From an uncultured Clostridia bacterium (GTDB lineage Bacteria; Bacillota; Clostridia; TANB77; CAG-465), in contig CAKPJL010000003.1 of NCBI GenBank assembly GCA_934162655.1, forward strand, positions 1 through 64,000: a DNA stretch of 64,000 nucleotides, in the 5' to 3' direction. The first letter of the stretch is position 1. Each line of letters starts with the position of its first letter. The translations under genes were made by a program, and so were the position numbers. Of this stretch, positions 9,150-18,184 are shown piece by piece. Under the pieces are notes generated by a model, which made no database searches, was not told where the DNA came from, and saw nothing but the letters and a program-made list of their open reading frames with translations.

Positions 9150-9236
9150 AAAGTCACCAAACACATAAAGTTTAGTGCTTATTGCTGCTTCCTTCCGGAC
9201 CTGACAAGGTTCACACTTCTTTATCGTTTGGTGGTA
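9150..9236 (-). ncRNA. ffs: signal recognition particle RNA, small (4.5S-like) form
   Basis: The minus strand contains the highly conserved apical loop of SRP RNA (GTCAGGTCCGGAAGGAAGCA, 9186-9205). The outer stem is CACCAAAC (9226-9233) paired with GTTTGGTG (9155-9162), giving a transcript of about 85 nt. A near-ideal sigma-A promoter lies just upstream. It binds Ffh for co-translational membrane targeting. Position immediately before dnaX is common in Firmicutes. The compact size lacks the Alu domain seen in Bacillus. Confidence 0.93.
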
Positions 9237-9241
9237 AGCAT

Positions 9242-9270
9242 ATTATACACTATTTTACTCACTTTTTCAA
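9242..9270 (-). promoter_or_regulatory. sigma-A promoter of SRP RNA (and probably dnaX)
   Basis: On the minus strand TTGAAA (9265-9270) and TATAAT (9242-9247) are 17 bases apart. The predicted start near 9235 coincides with the 5' end of the SRP RNA stem. Confidence 0.85.
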
Positions 9271-9276
9271 TACATA

Positions 9277-9963
9277 TTAGTTATTTATTTTAAAATTAAA
9301 TTTTGATAAATCAAGTCTTTCTACAATTGCCCCATTTACTGCTATTCTTTCATCTGGAATGCTAAATTTCATTTTACATGTACTAATATTTCCAGTTTCA
9401 TCTTTTATATTTAAGTTAAAAGAAACTGTAAATACCATATCTTTTGCAGGTATTTTATAATAATTTAATATAGTTCCGTCAAATTTAAACTCAGATACAT
9501 TTTCTGGCACTTTTGCATTTTCCAAAAAATACTCATTATTTATATTTAATTCAATGTAATACTCATTTTCACCAGTAATAGGTTCTATTTTTAAACTATC
9601 TATCTCTTCTATTTTTTTCTTACCTTCCACATTTGATTGTGAAAAATAAATTTGTCCCAATTTATTTGGATAGTAAGTCTTAATATTGTCTACATATATC
9701 TCAGGTGTACTCTCTGATTTATTAATGTAAAATGATATTTTATTATTTTGATTTAGACTTATATCTATGTCAGAAACAGATGAAAGTTTAAGGTCAAAAT
9801 TATCTTTTACTTCAACGGTTGATGAAATTACCATATCTGTTATTCTATAATTTCCTTCATTTACATTAACATATTTCTTTAAAACAAATTTAATAACTAA
9901 ATATGCAAGAGCGATGGATAAAACTATAACAACCAGTGTCAATATTTTATTTGCTTTCTTCAT
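9277..9963 (-). CDS. membrane-anchored hypothetical protein with a beta-rich outside domain
   Basis: The start at 9963 has the SD AGAGGTG; nine further codons upstream are open but lack one. The 228-residue product has a single N-terminal membrane helix (about 6-27), then a Ser/Thr- and Asn-rich domain with alternating hydrophobic strands, consistent with one or two Ig-like or similar beta sandwiches. No lipobox or cell-wall motif is present. It ends just upstream of the SRP promoter on the same strand, and there is no operon partner. I do not recognise the family; a surface or sporulation-associated envelope protein is a guess. Confidence 0.7.
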   Translation of the reverse strand: MKKANKILTLVVIVLSIALAYLVIKFVLKKYVNVNEGNYRITDMVISSTVEVKDNFDLKLSSVSDIDISLNQNNKISFYINKSESTPEIYVDNIKTYYPNKLGQIYFSQSNVEGKKKIEEIDSLKIEPITGENEYYIELNINNEYFLENAKVPENVSEFKFDGTILNYYKIPAKDMVFTVSFNLNIKDETGNISTCKMKFSIPDERIAVNGAIVERLDLSKFNFKINN

Positions 9964-10055
9964 ATATACACCTCTAAAAATCAATTTCATTATACTACAA
10001 CTGTAATAAAATTACAAGATTTATAATATCATTTTATAGAAGAGGTTTAAATATT

Positions 10056-10229
10056 ATGAATAATTTGTTTAATAATTGTGATTTCTTAAATAATTGCAAT
10101 TTAGGTAATTTAGATATAAATAAATTACTAGTAATACTTTTAATATTAACAGATAGACTTGACATAGAAGCTATCCACGTTTATAAGAATAATTTTATTG
10201 TTTCACTTGGAACATTTCTTGATAATTAA
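10056..10229 (+). CDS. small 57-residue protein, unknown
   Basis: A plus-strand ATG preceded by AGAGG encodes 57 residues: an Asn/Cys-rich head (NNLFNNCDFLNNCNLGNLD), a hydrophobic stretch (about 24-32, KLLVILLILTD), then a polar tail. It is followed directly by a rho-independent hairpin oriented for plus-strand transcription, which supports a real transcript. Short Asn/Gly/Cys-headed proteins with a hydrophobic core are common in sporulating Clostridia, but I cannot assign this one. It is isolated between two minus-strand genes. Confidence 0.55.
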   Translation: MNNLFNNCDFLNNCNLGNLDINKLLVILLILTDRLDIEAIHVYKNNFIVSLGTFLDN

Positions 10230-10260
10230 AAGGTATGCTATTTCTAACATACCTTGTTTT
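10230..10260 (+). terminator. terminator after the 57-codon gene
   Basis: An 8-bp stem AAGGTATG/CATACCTT is followed by a T-rich run on plus. The A-rich opposite flank means it may also stop minus-strand transcripts from the coiled-coil gene operon. Confidence 0.65.
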
Positions 10261-10293
10261 ATAAATTGTTATTTTTGTAATCTGTTATAAGAA

Positions 10294-11508
10294 TTATATT
10301 GAAACTTGATCAGAATCGTCATGATTATGTATTTTTGATTTAGTATCATTAATTCCTTTATCCATTCTTTCACTAATTTGTATTGCTTTATTTTTAATTG
10401 ATTTTTGTATTTCAACTTTTACATCACGGCCAAAATCTACTGCTAAATCGAATTTACTTTTAACGCCTTCTTTTATGTTATTTGTGCCTTCTTTTAATTT
10501 ACCTACAAAAGAATCTTTTAATTCTCCTGCCTTTTCCTTTGTTTTTTCTCCAAATATTATAGCTCTTTTTTTAGAATCGCAGATAAATTGTTTTGATTTA
10601 TCAACTATTTTATCTTTACTACTCTCATACTGTTTTGTCATTGTTTCAACATAAGTTGGTAATTTTTCTTTTACAAATTGTTCTACTTTCTTGCTAAATG
10701 GCTTTAATACATTTTGGCTTACTTTTTTACATTTACCTTTGGCACCAAGTAACTTAGAGCTAAAAAAGCCTTTTACTCTATTCATAAATGAAGTATCTTC
10801 ATTTATTATACTTAAACTATTATTTTTATAAATGCGTGCATCATTTAATTCACTTCTTAAAAACTCTTTTAAGCTTTTATCCATATCCTCAAATCTTTTA
10901 ATACGCATGTCAAGATCTTCAATTTCTTCTTTATTTTTTGAAAGTTTTTCGTCAACTTCATGTGATTTTTCTCTGTCAGAACACAAACTCTTTCTTTGCT
11001 CAACAAGTGGTTTAACTTCTTCAACATATTTTAAAATTGAATCTATATCGTCTGAGTTCGTGTTTAAATTCATTTCACTTATTTTTTCATCTAGTCTTTT
11101 TATCTCTTCGCCTACTTCAGGATCTTCCTTACTTAGGCTAACTTTTTCTTGTTGTAATTCCTTTCTCTTTTTTAGTTTTTCAGCCTTGCTAACATTACAA
11201 CTCAATATTTCAAGTCTACAATCACTACGCAATTTTTCATTTTCACTATATATTTTAGAAATTTGCTCTCTATATTCATCAATAACTCTTTTTCTTTCTT
11301 CTCTTACTTCCTCATATTTTTTTGCATTTTCATCAATACCTAGCTTCAAAGAAGATATAGAATCATCTATAAAAATTTTTGCTTTTCCTACATTTTCATC
11401 TAACATTTCTTTTGATTCCATCTTAGCTAGCTGTATTTTTAACTTAGCTAAATCACTTGAAGACTTAACTATTTTTCCTAATATTTCACTTAATTTTTTA
11501 TCTTCCAT
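10294..11508 (-). CDS. coiled-coil protein at the end of the VirD4 operon
   Basis: A 404-residue soluble, Lys/Glu-rich protein. Residues about 1-225 are predicted by eye to be long coiled coils (heptad-like KLxxILxxIxK..., repeated EEIxxLDxxI). A hinge at about 235-265 with a basic cluster follows, then Lys-rich amphipathic helices of the apolipoprotein/LEA type (KEKAGELKDSFVGKLKEGTN). It has no membrane segment or signal. It lies downstream of a VirD4-type ATPase gene and a 47-codon gene with no terminator between them. A membrane-associating scaffold or secreted substrate is possible. I do not recognise a named family. Confidence 0.7.
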   Translation of the reverse strand: MEDKKLSEILGKIVKSSSDLAKLKIQLAKMESKEMLDENVGKAKIFIDDSISSLKLGIDENAKKYEEVREERKRVIDEYREQISKIYSENEKLRSDCRLEILSCNVSKAEKLKKRKELQQEKVSLSKEDPEVGEEIKRLDEKISEMNLNTNSDDIDSILKYVEEVKPLVEQRKSLCSDREKSHEVDEKLSKNKEEIEDLDMRIKRFEDMDKSLKEFLRSELNDARIYKNNSLSIINEDTSFMNRVKGFFSSKLLGAKGKCKKVSQNVLKPFSKKVEQFVKEKLPTYVETMTKQYESSKDKIVDKSKQFICDSKKRAIIFGEKTKEKAGELKDSFVGKLKEGTNNIKEGVKSKFDLAVDFGRDVKVEIQKSIKNKAIQISERMDKGINDTKSKIHNHDDSDQVSI

Positions 11509-11530
11509 ATACCCTACCTCAAATTCTTAA

Positions 11531-11674
11531 TTAAAATTCACAATATGTTTTTGCTATTTGTTCATATGTTTCCTTATTTCTTTCAACTTTTTTTATTAAT
11601 TCCATTAATTCTTCTTTTGATAGTAGTTCAATATTATAAATTTTACCATCAACTTCAATCATATTATCTTCCAT
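11531..11674 (-). CDS. 47-residue acidic helical protein
   Basis: A short gene with a perfect GGGAGG SD before the ATG. The product begins MEDNMIEVDGKIYNIE and continues as a charged helix (SKEELMELIKKVERNKE) ending TYCEF. It lies between the VirD4-like gene and the coiled-coil gene, with 12 and 22 base gaps, so it is almost certainly translated as part of that operon. Function is unknown; the size suggests an adaptor or regulator. Confidence 0.65.
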   Translation of the reverse strand: MEDNMIEVDGKIYNIELLSKEELMELIKKVERNKETYEQIAKTYCEF

Positions 11675-11686
11675 ACATACCTCCCA

Positions 11687-13582
11687 CTATTCTTCACTAC
11701 CATTTCCAAATAATTCATCGAATTTCTTTTCAAGTTCTTTTTGCAAATCAAAATCTATATTCCTATTCTCTCCACCACTAGAATTAGAACTGCTTACATC
11801 ATCGCTATATTTTTTTACTCTTTGCTCTCTTTTTTCCAAATGGCCCAAAACATCCATCGTATGTATTGGTGTGCCCTGTCTTTTGGGCATCTCATATATA
11901 TTATGGATTTCATATTTTTTTACAACATCTTTTAGTGGGTGATATTTAAAGTAAAATGCTTTATCAGCAAGTATTGGTTTGCATCCCCTTACAAGTAGTA
12001 TTTCTTTATTTGGATTTAGCCTTTTAATCTCATCAACTGTCATAAGGTCTCTTCCCTGGCGTTGTTCACTAAACGAAACTCCCTGTTTTGTCATCTCATC
12101 TTTATCTTTGCTTACGGATCTATTTTGAACCTTAATAGTTTTTTGTCCTAAACTTTTATTAATATACTCACAAGTTTTTATTGCCTGGCTTCCCAAAAAT
12201 ATTTGAGTATCACAGTTACCAATAATGTTTTCATATGTATCTTTATATAATCCTTCCAACTGGTCCAAACTTTGTACAACTATTGACATACTCATACCTA
12301 AACTACGAGTTGTGCTTAATTTTTTATTGAAGTCAGGAATTTGTCCTATATTTGCAAATTCATCTAGTAAAAAGTATACTTGGTTTTTTAGCATTCCTCC
12401 ATTTTTATTTGCTTGTGAATATAAAACTTGTAACATCTGACTAAAAAATATTGTTAAAATATAATCATATGTACTATGGTCAGCTGGTGTAATAACATAT
12501 AGAGCTGTCTTTTTATTTCCAAGTTCTTCAAAATCTATACTATTAGTTGTAGTTAATTTTTGCATATTTGGAGTATCAAAATGTGTTAATTTTGATACAA
12601 GTGATATTGCAATAGATTGTTTTGTTTTATCTGCACCTACCCTAATACCCTCATATTCTTTTCTACCTGGATGTTCAGGTTTTAGTTCATCAACAAAGAG
12701 CTTATCAAATATAGATTCATCTGCTCCACCTTGCCTTACTATATTTAAACAACTTGATAAATTTTGTTCCTCTTCTGGAAGTACAGATATAACATAATAT
12801 ATACAAGCTTTAAGTAACATTTTAGCCGTATTATCCCAGAAAGGGTCTGCAGAACCACCTTTATTTTCCCCACTGTTCACAATAGTATGTGCTATTATAT
12901 CAACATCTGCATGATCCCTTATATGTGCTAGTGGATTGTATCTATCACTAAATTCAGGATCATCAACTAAGTCTAACACTTTTACATTATATCCATTTGC
13001 CTCTAAAAATTTAGAAGTTTCACGGTAAAGTTCACCTTTTGGATCAGTTATTACATAAGACCCCAACATTTGCATAATATTTGGTTTTATGTAACATGCG
13101 GATTTACCTGTACCAGATCCACCAATAACCAAAATATTCTTATTTATTTTTACTTTTCTTAAATCAGTTCCAAGATAGTGCTTTTTACTAAGTATAAAAC
13201 CACCATGTTTATTTAAATTCTCACTACCATCTGAATTTTTTCTAAATTCCTCACCATTTTTACTCCATTCACTTGAACCACTTTCTTTCCCGTCATACTC
13301 TGAATTTTTACTATTTGTAAATCTCCAATAAAAGAAAGCTATATACATAACTACCATTGTTCCAAGTGACCATTTTAAAAACATAGAAAAGTTAGCAAAT
13401 ACACAATTTGCAACAATAGAAAATGGATGCGAGTATACATTTCCTAAATTTCCAATTTTATCAATTACTCCACCCTCACCTACTGTTAGTGTCGTAAAAA
13501 ATGGTGCTATAATTATAATATCAAATACTAAAAACAAAATAAACATTGCAAGCATTTGTCTTTTAAAATCTAAATCTCTCAT
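11687..13582 (-). CDS. VirD4/TraG-type coupling protein (T4SS ATPase)
   Basis: A 631-residue protein with two N-terminal membrane segments (about 10-30 and 55-88) and a cytoplasmic motor: Walker A GGSGTGKS at 154-161, then the VirD4-specific VITDPKGELY, DPFWDNTAKMLLKA and Walker B region FLLDEFANIGQIPDF, followed by VVQSLDQLEGLY. These are hallmarks of the TraG/VirD4 coupling proteins that feed substrates into type IV secretion channels in Firmicute ICEs. Here the neighbours are a VanW wall protein, small acidic proteins and a coiled-coil protein rather than relaxase, VirB4 or VirB6. It may serve a resident secretion system; the substrate is unknown. Confidence 0.93.
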   Translation of the reverse strand: MRDLDFKRQMLAMFILFLVFDIIIIAPFFTTLTVGEGGVIDKIGNLGNVYSHPFSIVANCVFANFSMFLKWSLGTMVVMYIAFFYWRFTNSKNSEYDGKESGSSEWSKNGEEFRKNSDGSENLNKHGGFILSKKHYLGTDLRKVKINKNILVIGGSGTGKSACYIKPNIMQMLGSYVITDPKGELYRETSKFLEANGYNVKVLDLVDDPEFSDRYNPLAHIRDHADVDIIAHTIVNSGENKGGSADPFWDNTAKMLLKACIYYVISVLPEEEQNLSSCLNIVRQGGADESIFDKLFVDELKPEHPGRKEYEGIRVGADKTKQSIAISLVSKLTHFDTPNMQKLTTTNSIDFEELGNKKTALYVITPADHSTYDYILTIFFSQMLQVLYSQANKNGGMLKNQVYFLLDEFANIGQIPDFNKKLSTTRSLGMSMSIVVQSLDQLEGLYKDTYENIIGNCDTQIFLGSQAIKTCEYINKSLGQKTIKVQNRSVSKDKDEMTKQGVSFSEQRQGRDLMTVDEIKRLNPNKEILLVRGCKPILADKAFYFKYHPLKDVVKKYEIHNIYEMPKRQGTPIHTMDVLGHLEKREQRVKKYSDDVSSSNSSGGENRNIDFDLQKELEKKFDELFGNGSEE

Positions 13583-13610
13583 ATATCAAAACCTCTTATA
13601 AAAATATAAA

Positions 13611-13940
13611 TTAAATTAACATGTCATCTCCACTATTTAAAATATCATCTATACTTTTTTCCTCTTTTACTTGTTGTTTTTCTTCTTCAGTTACTTCTTT
13701 TTCTTCATCGTCATTTATTTTTTTAATTTCTTTCTCATCAACAGACACTGGTATTTTTTTATCGCCTTCTATTACTTCTATTTTCTTTGCTATAATTTCT
13801 TTTTCTTTGTCTTTTTCTTTTTTTCCTTTAATATCTATACTTCCTATTTGTGCTGATGCTTTAGAATTTACTTTTAGTTCATATTGTCCGTCTTTACTTA
13901 GTACATCTAAACTAATAGCATTAACTGTTACTTCACTCAT
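13611..13940 (-). CDS. small highly charged protein preceding the VirD4-like gene
   Basis: The ATG at 13940 is selected because GGAGG lies seven bases upstream; an ATG five codons earlier overlaps the SD. The 109-residue product starts with a short beta-like segment (SEVTVNAISLDVLSKDGQYELKV) and becomes an extremely Lys/Glu-rich tail containing a DDEEKEVTEEEKQ stretch. It has no membrane segment. It is within the VanW-VirD4 operon, 28 bases before the coupling protein gene. Disordered charged tails are common in T4SS signal or chaperone proteins, but function here is unknown. Confidence 0.65.
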   Translation of the reverse strand: MSEVTVNAISLDVLSKDGQYELKVNSKASAQIGSIDIKGKKEKDKEKEIIAKKIEVIEGDKKIPVSVDEKEIKKINDDEEKEVTEEEKQQVKEEKSIDDILNSGDDMLI

Positions 13941-13965
13941 ATTAATTTCCTCCATAATTTTATAT

Positions 13966-14484
13966 CTAATTTAGTTTTAACTCAAGTACCACATAAGGTT
14001 TATTTGGCATAATCTTACATCTTCCTTTAACATTGCCTGTTTTTTCATCCATATAAAGCGTTGGTTTTACTTCATTTCCACTTTCAGTATCAATTATTGC
14101 AAAATTTCTTTTCAAGTTTGGCGTATATTCTACCTCTTTATACTCAATTCCTTCTTGATTTAAAATTGAACCGTATTTTAGAGGTATATTACTTTCTTTA
14201 ATATTAAATCCACTAGATGTAAGTTCGCCTGTACTAAGTATTGCTTTTGAAGGTGTAAGTGTTAAAAGTACCATTAAATCTTTATTAGTGCCATTCTCAT
14301 TTATAACATTAAATAATTTCTTACTTTGACCATTTACATCAACTGTGACAGGATCAACTTTTTGTAGTGATAACATAGTGCCTCCATTATTTAGTGCGTC
14401 TTCATCTTTATTTACTACAAAAGCAATAGTATTCATTCCAGGCATATCCATTATTTCAAATTTATTTGATTTTAAAAAATCCAT
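13966..14484 (-). CDS. 172-residue beta-rich hypothetical protein
   Basis: A soluble protein without signal peptide or membrane segment, with many short alternating hydrophobic strands (TIAFVVN, LMVLLTLTPSKAIL, RNFAIIDTESG, PYVVLELKLN). The gene is 20 bases downstream of the VanW-like gene and 25 bases upstream of the small charged gene. I do not recognise the fold. Co-transcription with a coupling ATPase and wall protein makes it a candidate partner or cargo of that operon's machinery, which is inference from position only. Confidence 0.65.
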   Translation of the reverse strand: MDFLKSNKFEIMDMPGMNTIAFVVNKDEDALNNGGTMLSLQKVDPVTVDVNGQSKKLFNVINENGTNKDLMVLLTLTPSKAILSTGELTSSGFNIKESNIPLKYGSILNQEGIEYKEVEYTPNLKRNFAIIDTESGNEVKPTLYMDEKTGNVKGRCKIMPNKPYVVLELKLN

Positions 14485-14504
14485 AGATCTTCCTCTTTTC
14501 TATA

Positions 14505-16343
14505 TTAACTTTGTCCACTAACTGCTGGTGCTACCTTTGCTACTCCAACTCTTACTGTTTTAGTTTGAGCATTATAGACATCTTTTGAAAGATATCTTGT
14601 TTCAATTACTTGACCATTTAATTTTTTTATAAAATACGCTTCTGATGCATATCCATTTACACCATTATATACAACTTGTTGTTGTCCTTCTGGCATAGAA
14701 GCATCTTGAATATACTCAGTTTTATAATTTACAGTATATAAGTAATTAGACTTAAGTTCTATATCATATTCTACTTCTTCACGAGTTCCATAAAAGCTTA
14801 TATTCATTTCTCCAGAACTACTAAATGATGTAACTATCTTTAATGGATAATTTCTAGTATTTTTAAATTTAAAATCAAGTACATCACCATAAACTGTGGC
14901 ATCTAGACTTGGTCTAACATATCCAACTGGCAAACCATGTGCATGTCTTTCAACTATTTCAAGATTTGCAAGTAATGCTACATTGTATAGTGTTGAACTT
15001 GTTTGACAAATTCCTCCACCCATTTCATTTACTACTCTTCCACCTTTAAATATTGCAGCTGACATATATCCTTTAGCAGCAGTTGTATCTCCTATAATAG
15101 CATTATAAGAAAATACTTCACCTGGCATTATAATTTTGTCATTTAAGTATCCAAGTGCAACTTTTAAATTATTAGCCCTCGCATATTGACTAGCATCAAA
15201 GTATGTAGTAAGTCCTGCTATCTTTTCTAGACATAAATCATAAGATAAATCTCTTAATTTAACCTCTGGAGCTATAAAATTTAACTCAAATTCAATTTCT
15301 TTTCCTTCTACTTTATTTTCTTCTTTATCTAGTAGACTTTGAAGTGCATTTACATCAAAATCTATTCCATATATTTCGTTAGTTATTTCAATAGGTTTTT
15401 TTGAAGTATCTACACTAGCATCTCTTGGCTCTCTTTTTACACCCTCATATATTTTTGAAGCACTTAATCTGTCAGGTATTTTATCATAGACTTGAAGTAT
15501 TATTTCAGTGCTTTCACCAATTTTTATCTTATCTAATATCTCTTTTTTAGTATTTTCATAATCAAGAGATTTTCCAGTAGTTCCTCTTTTTATAATAAGT
15601 TTTTTATTTACCTCATCCACATTATAAGAGTCTTCTACAAATCTGCCATCAATTTCAACATCTAAATTTTTTAAAAATTCATCTAATACTTCCTCTTTGT
15701 ACTTATAAATAGGGTCTATATTAACTTTATTAAATAGAGCTTTTAGTATGTTAAAATTATTAACAAATATATTTTTTTCTCTACCAAAAGAGAAAATTTC
15801 TTTTATCACGGCATCCTTATCTATTTGTAAACCAATCTCCTTAGAATTTAGAGATCTTAATTTTTTATCTTCTTGATAAAAATCAATATTAATTTCCTTT
15901 GAAAGCTTATCATTTTCAGCATCAATTACTTTTGATACTTCATCTGATGAAAAAGAAGACAAATCATGACCTAGTAAAAATACGTTCTTGTATACATTAT
16001 TATTTACTTTGTTTACACAAACTATAACTCCAAAAGATATAATAAGAATTAATAATACACAAATAGATATTATCAATGCTATCATTTTTTTTGACATTTT
16101 TTTAGTGCTTCTTACAGTTGTGGAAATTTTATTATTTTTTTCCTCTACTTTTTCCTCTTCTTGTTCTATTTTAGTATCTGTTTGCTCAACTGTTTTACTT
16201 TCCTCTGCTACCGCTTCTTTTATATCTTCTTTCTCTTCTTTTTTTATTTCATTTAATTTTTCTTCAGATATAGTTTCAACTTGAATAGTTTCCCCGGCTT
16301 CTACGCTATTATTTTTTACTTTTTCATCCTCACTATTTTCCAT
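14505..16343 (-). CDS. VanW-like peptidoglycan-binding protein
   Basis: The 612-residue protein has a long Glu/Lys-rich cytoplasmic head (1-85), one membrane helix (about 88-112), a YoaR-like PG_binding_4 region (about 130-340) and a VanW domain at about 380-510 containing the typical GEVFSYNAIIGDTTAAKGY, then GGGICQTSSTLYN and HGLPVGYVRPSLDATVY segments. The C-terminal part (about 515-612) is a G5-like strand-rich tail. VanW proteins are surface proteins of uncertain chemistry found near glycopeptide-resistance genes and in many Clostridia. It is the first gene of the operon that ends with the coupling ATPase and coiled-coil protein. The unusual point is the very long acidic cytoplasmic head. 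Confidence 0.9.
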   Translation of the reverse strand: MENSEDEKVKNNSVEAGETIQVETISEEKLNEIKKEEKEDIKEAVAEESKTVEQTDTKIEQEEEKVEEKNNKISTTVRSTKKMSKKMIALIISICVLLILIISFGVIVCVNKVNNNVYKNVFLLGHDLSSFSSDEVSKVIDAENDKLSKEINIDFYQEDKKLRSLNSKEIGLQIDKDAVIKEIFSFGREKNIFVNNFNILKALFNKVNIDPIYKYKEEVLDEFLKNLDVEIDGRFVEDSYNVDEVNKKLIIKRGTTGKSLDYENTKKEILDKIKIGESTEIILQVYDKIPDRLSASKIYEGVKREPRDASVDTSKKPIEITNEIYGIDFDVNALQSLLDKEENKVEGKEIEFELNFIAPEVKLRDLSYDLCLEKIAGLTTYFDASQYARANNLKVALGYLNDKIIMPGEVFSYNAIIGDTTAAKGYMSAAIFKGGRVVNEMGGGICQTSSTLYNVALLANLEIVERHAHGLPVGYVRPSLDATVYGDVLDFKFKNTRNYPLKIVTSFSSSGEMNISFYGTREEVEYDIELKSNYLYTVNYKTEYIQDASMPEGQQQVVYNGVNGYASEAYFIKKLNGQVIETRYLSKDVYNAQTKTVRVGVAKVAPAVSGQS

Positions 16344-16442
16344 AAAACACTCTCCTAATGGTTTACATATAAATATTCATATTTTAGTATATTACATATA
16401 TTACAAATTGTCAACCTAATTATAGTGAAATTATATAAAAAT

Positions 16443-16471
16443 AAAGAGATAATTACAAAAATCATCTCTTT
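16443..16471 (-). terminator. terminator of RNase P RNA
   Basis: The stem AAAGAGAT/ATCTCTTT is followed on minus by a T-rich tract, just past the 3' end of rnpB. Confidence 0.75.
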
Positions 16472-16479
16472 ATTTTATA

Positions 16480-16811
16480 GTAAATTTGTAAGCCGGATTC
16501 TGTTTCAAATAGTCATTTATCTAGAATGTATATCACTATACATTTCAAGCCACCAACCACGGAAGATGACGGGCCGTCTTAGCCTTCCTATCTTGGTGTT
16601 GCACCAGGTGGGGTTTACACTGCAAATATGTCACCATAAATGCCTGTGAGCTCTTACCTCACATTTTCACCCTTACTATTAAAAATAGCGGTTATTTTCT
16701 GTTGCACTTTCCTTAAAGTTTCCTTCACTAGACGTTATCTAGCACCCTTGCCCTATGGTGTCCGGACTTTCCTCTTAAAATCAAAGTTTCAAGCGACTAT
16801 ATCATCTACTA
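16480..16811 (-). ncRNA. rnpB: RNase P RNA
   Basis: The minus strand carries the conserved P4-region core near the 5' end (GAGGAAAGTCCGGAC, revcomp of 16759-16773), the GGGCAAGGGTGC element, the distal half of P4 and the 3' signature AGAATCCGGCTTAC (near 16487-16500). Length is about 330 nt. A TATAAT box at 16818-16823 precedes it and a terminator follows. It processes tRNA 5' ends. Confidence 0.92.
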
Positions 16812-16854
16812 ATATTAATTATAGCACAAAATACAAATAAAATAAAGCATTTTA

Positions 16855-17664
16855 TTAAAATATTACCTCTGTACCACCAGTTCTAATTGCTCTTACAAAA
16901 AATCTTGTTCCATCACTTGGATTATCACTATCACAAGTATAAATTTGTAATTGTTCACCTCCATAATAAGTTATTAGATTTTTTTGGTTATCTATATCAA
17001 GCAAAGTTGTTCCATGAACATTTAGCTTTGCCTTTTTGGCCTCAGTAACTGTATAATAAAAATTGCCGTAATTCGTGCTAATTGTTATAATACTACCCAA
17101 CTTTATATTTTTTAATCTTCCAAGTGATTTATAGTTATGACCTCCCATTAATATAGGTCTACCAAAACCTGGTAGCATAGGATTTACATATACACTAGAT
17201 ATAGCATCTTGCATTGCTATATCATAGCTATCGACCAAACTTTGAGTAAGACCAAATACCACCCTTGTGTATATTTGACAAGATGGTATGCTAATAGTAG
17301 CAAATAGATCACCAATATTTGGAATTTTTATTTGACTCGCATTTATTTTTGTTATACTATTAAGTTTATTAGTATTATATAAAGAACTACTATCAGCTTT
17401 TTTAGGTTCTTCAAGAAGTTTTTTATATACTTTTTCAACATAAAGTTCTTTGCTTTCTTGAGGTGTATCACTTGTTTCAAGTTCTACTTCATAATACTTA
17501 GAAACCTGTGATATTCTAAGCCTTCTAATATTATCACTAACTTTTGGAATTATTGTTATTCTTGTCCCCTTGCAAGCACTATCAAGGTATTTACTTATAA
17601 GTATTACAATAAATATATAAATTATTCCACATACTATTTTTTTAATATCTCTTTTTTCTTGCAA
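16855..17664 (-). CDS. sortase family transpeptidase
   Basis: A 269-residue protein with one N-terminal membrane helix (about 9-27), a spacer, and a C-terminal sortase domain. Catalytic residues are visible: His176 in GGHNYKSLGRL, Cys244 in QIYTCDSD and Arg254 in DGTRFFVRA. It starts at a TTG behind AGGTGA. Sortases anchor surface proteins at LPXTG-like motifs or polymerise pili. No convincing LPXTG-type sorting signal is seen in any large surface protein of this window, so its substrates are probably elsewhere. It is monocistronic, between a hypothetical gene and rnpB. Confidence 0.92.
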   Translation of the reverse strand: MQEKRDIKKIVCGIIYIFIVILISKYLDSACKGTRITIIPKVSDNIRRLRISQVSKYYEVELETSDTPQESKELYVEKVYKKLLEEPKKADSSSLYNTNKLNSITKINASQIKIPNIGDLFATISIPSCQIYTRVVFGLTQSLVDSYDIAMQDAISSVYVNPMLPGFGRPILMGGHNYKSLGRLKNIKLGSIITISTNYGNFYYTVTEAKKAKLNVHGTTLLDIDNQKNLITYYGGEQLQIYTCDSDNPSDGTRFFVRAIRTGGTEVIF

Positions 17665-17722
17665 TACATTGTCACCTCACGCTAAATTCATTATATATTT
17701 AATAAATAAAAAAATCAATAAA

Positions 17723-17751
17723 AAAGCACTTAATTTTAAATCAAGTGCTTT
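17723..17751 (-). terminator. terminator after the 106-residue hypothetical gene
   Basis: The stem AAAGCACTT/AAGTGCTTT is followed by a T-run on the minus strand, 14 bases past the stop. Confidence 0.75.
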
Positions 17752-17764
17752 ATGTTAAAATTAA

Positions 17765-18085
17765 TTAGTATCTAAGATAAATATTAGGACCTGCAAATTC
17801 AGCTGTTATACCATACTTTTCTTTTATATTTTTTATAAACCTAAGTTTATAGATTGCAATTGCTCCCTCCTTAATTGTAAGATTATCAAAATTTACATTA
17901 TGGTCTGAAAACATTGCATTCATTTTTGAAAATTCACAACACTTAAGTTCTTCGTCTGGTTTGCTATATGCATCTACGGCACCTAAGAATTTAATCTCTT
18001 TTTGTGCTAAAAATACATACCATCTTCCTTTAGGGCATTGTTCCTTTACCATTTTTTCAATTCTTAGGGTAGCAGTATTTTTCAT
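17765..18085 (-). CDS. hypothetical protein, 106 residues
   Basis: A soluble alpha/beta protein with no signal sequence. It includes the pattern CPKGRWYVFLAQKEIKFLG and an EELKCCEFSKMN segment with paired cysteines. SD TAGGAGG and a downstream terminator define a single-gene unit between gyrA and the sortase gene. I do not recognise the family. Confidence 0.65.
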   Translation of the reverse strand: MKNTATLRIEKMVKEQCPKGRWYVFLAQKEIKFLGAVDAYSKPDEELKCCEFSKMNAMFSDHNVNFDNLTIKEGAIAIYKLRFIKNIKEKYGITAEFAGPNIYLRY

Positions 18086-18184
18086 ATTATCCTCCTAAAA
18101 TAGTTATTTTGGAATTTGCTTTATCATAGCAATTTATAGTATAGCATTATAAAGCTCTATTGTCAACATAATTTTAATAAAAAT

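Noticed and set aside
7592..9166. Longer dnaX start at 9166
   Set aside because: It would overlap the SRP RNA; the GTG at 9127 has a strong SD and gives the conserved N-terminus.
17665..18085. Sortase gene and the 106-residue gene as an operon
   Set aside because: A strong terminator lies between them at 17723-17751.
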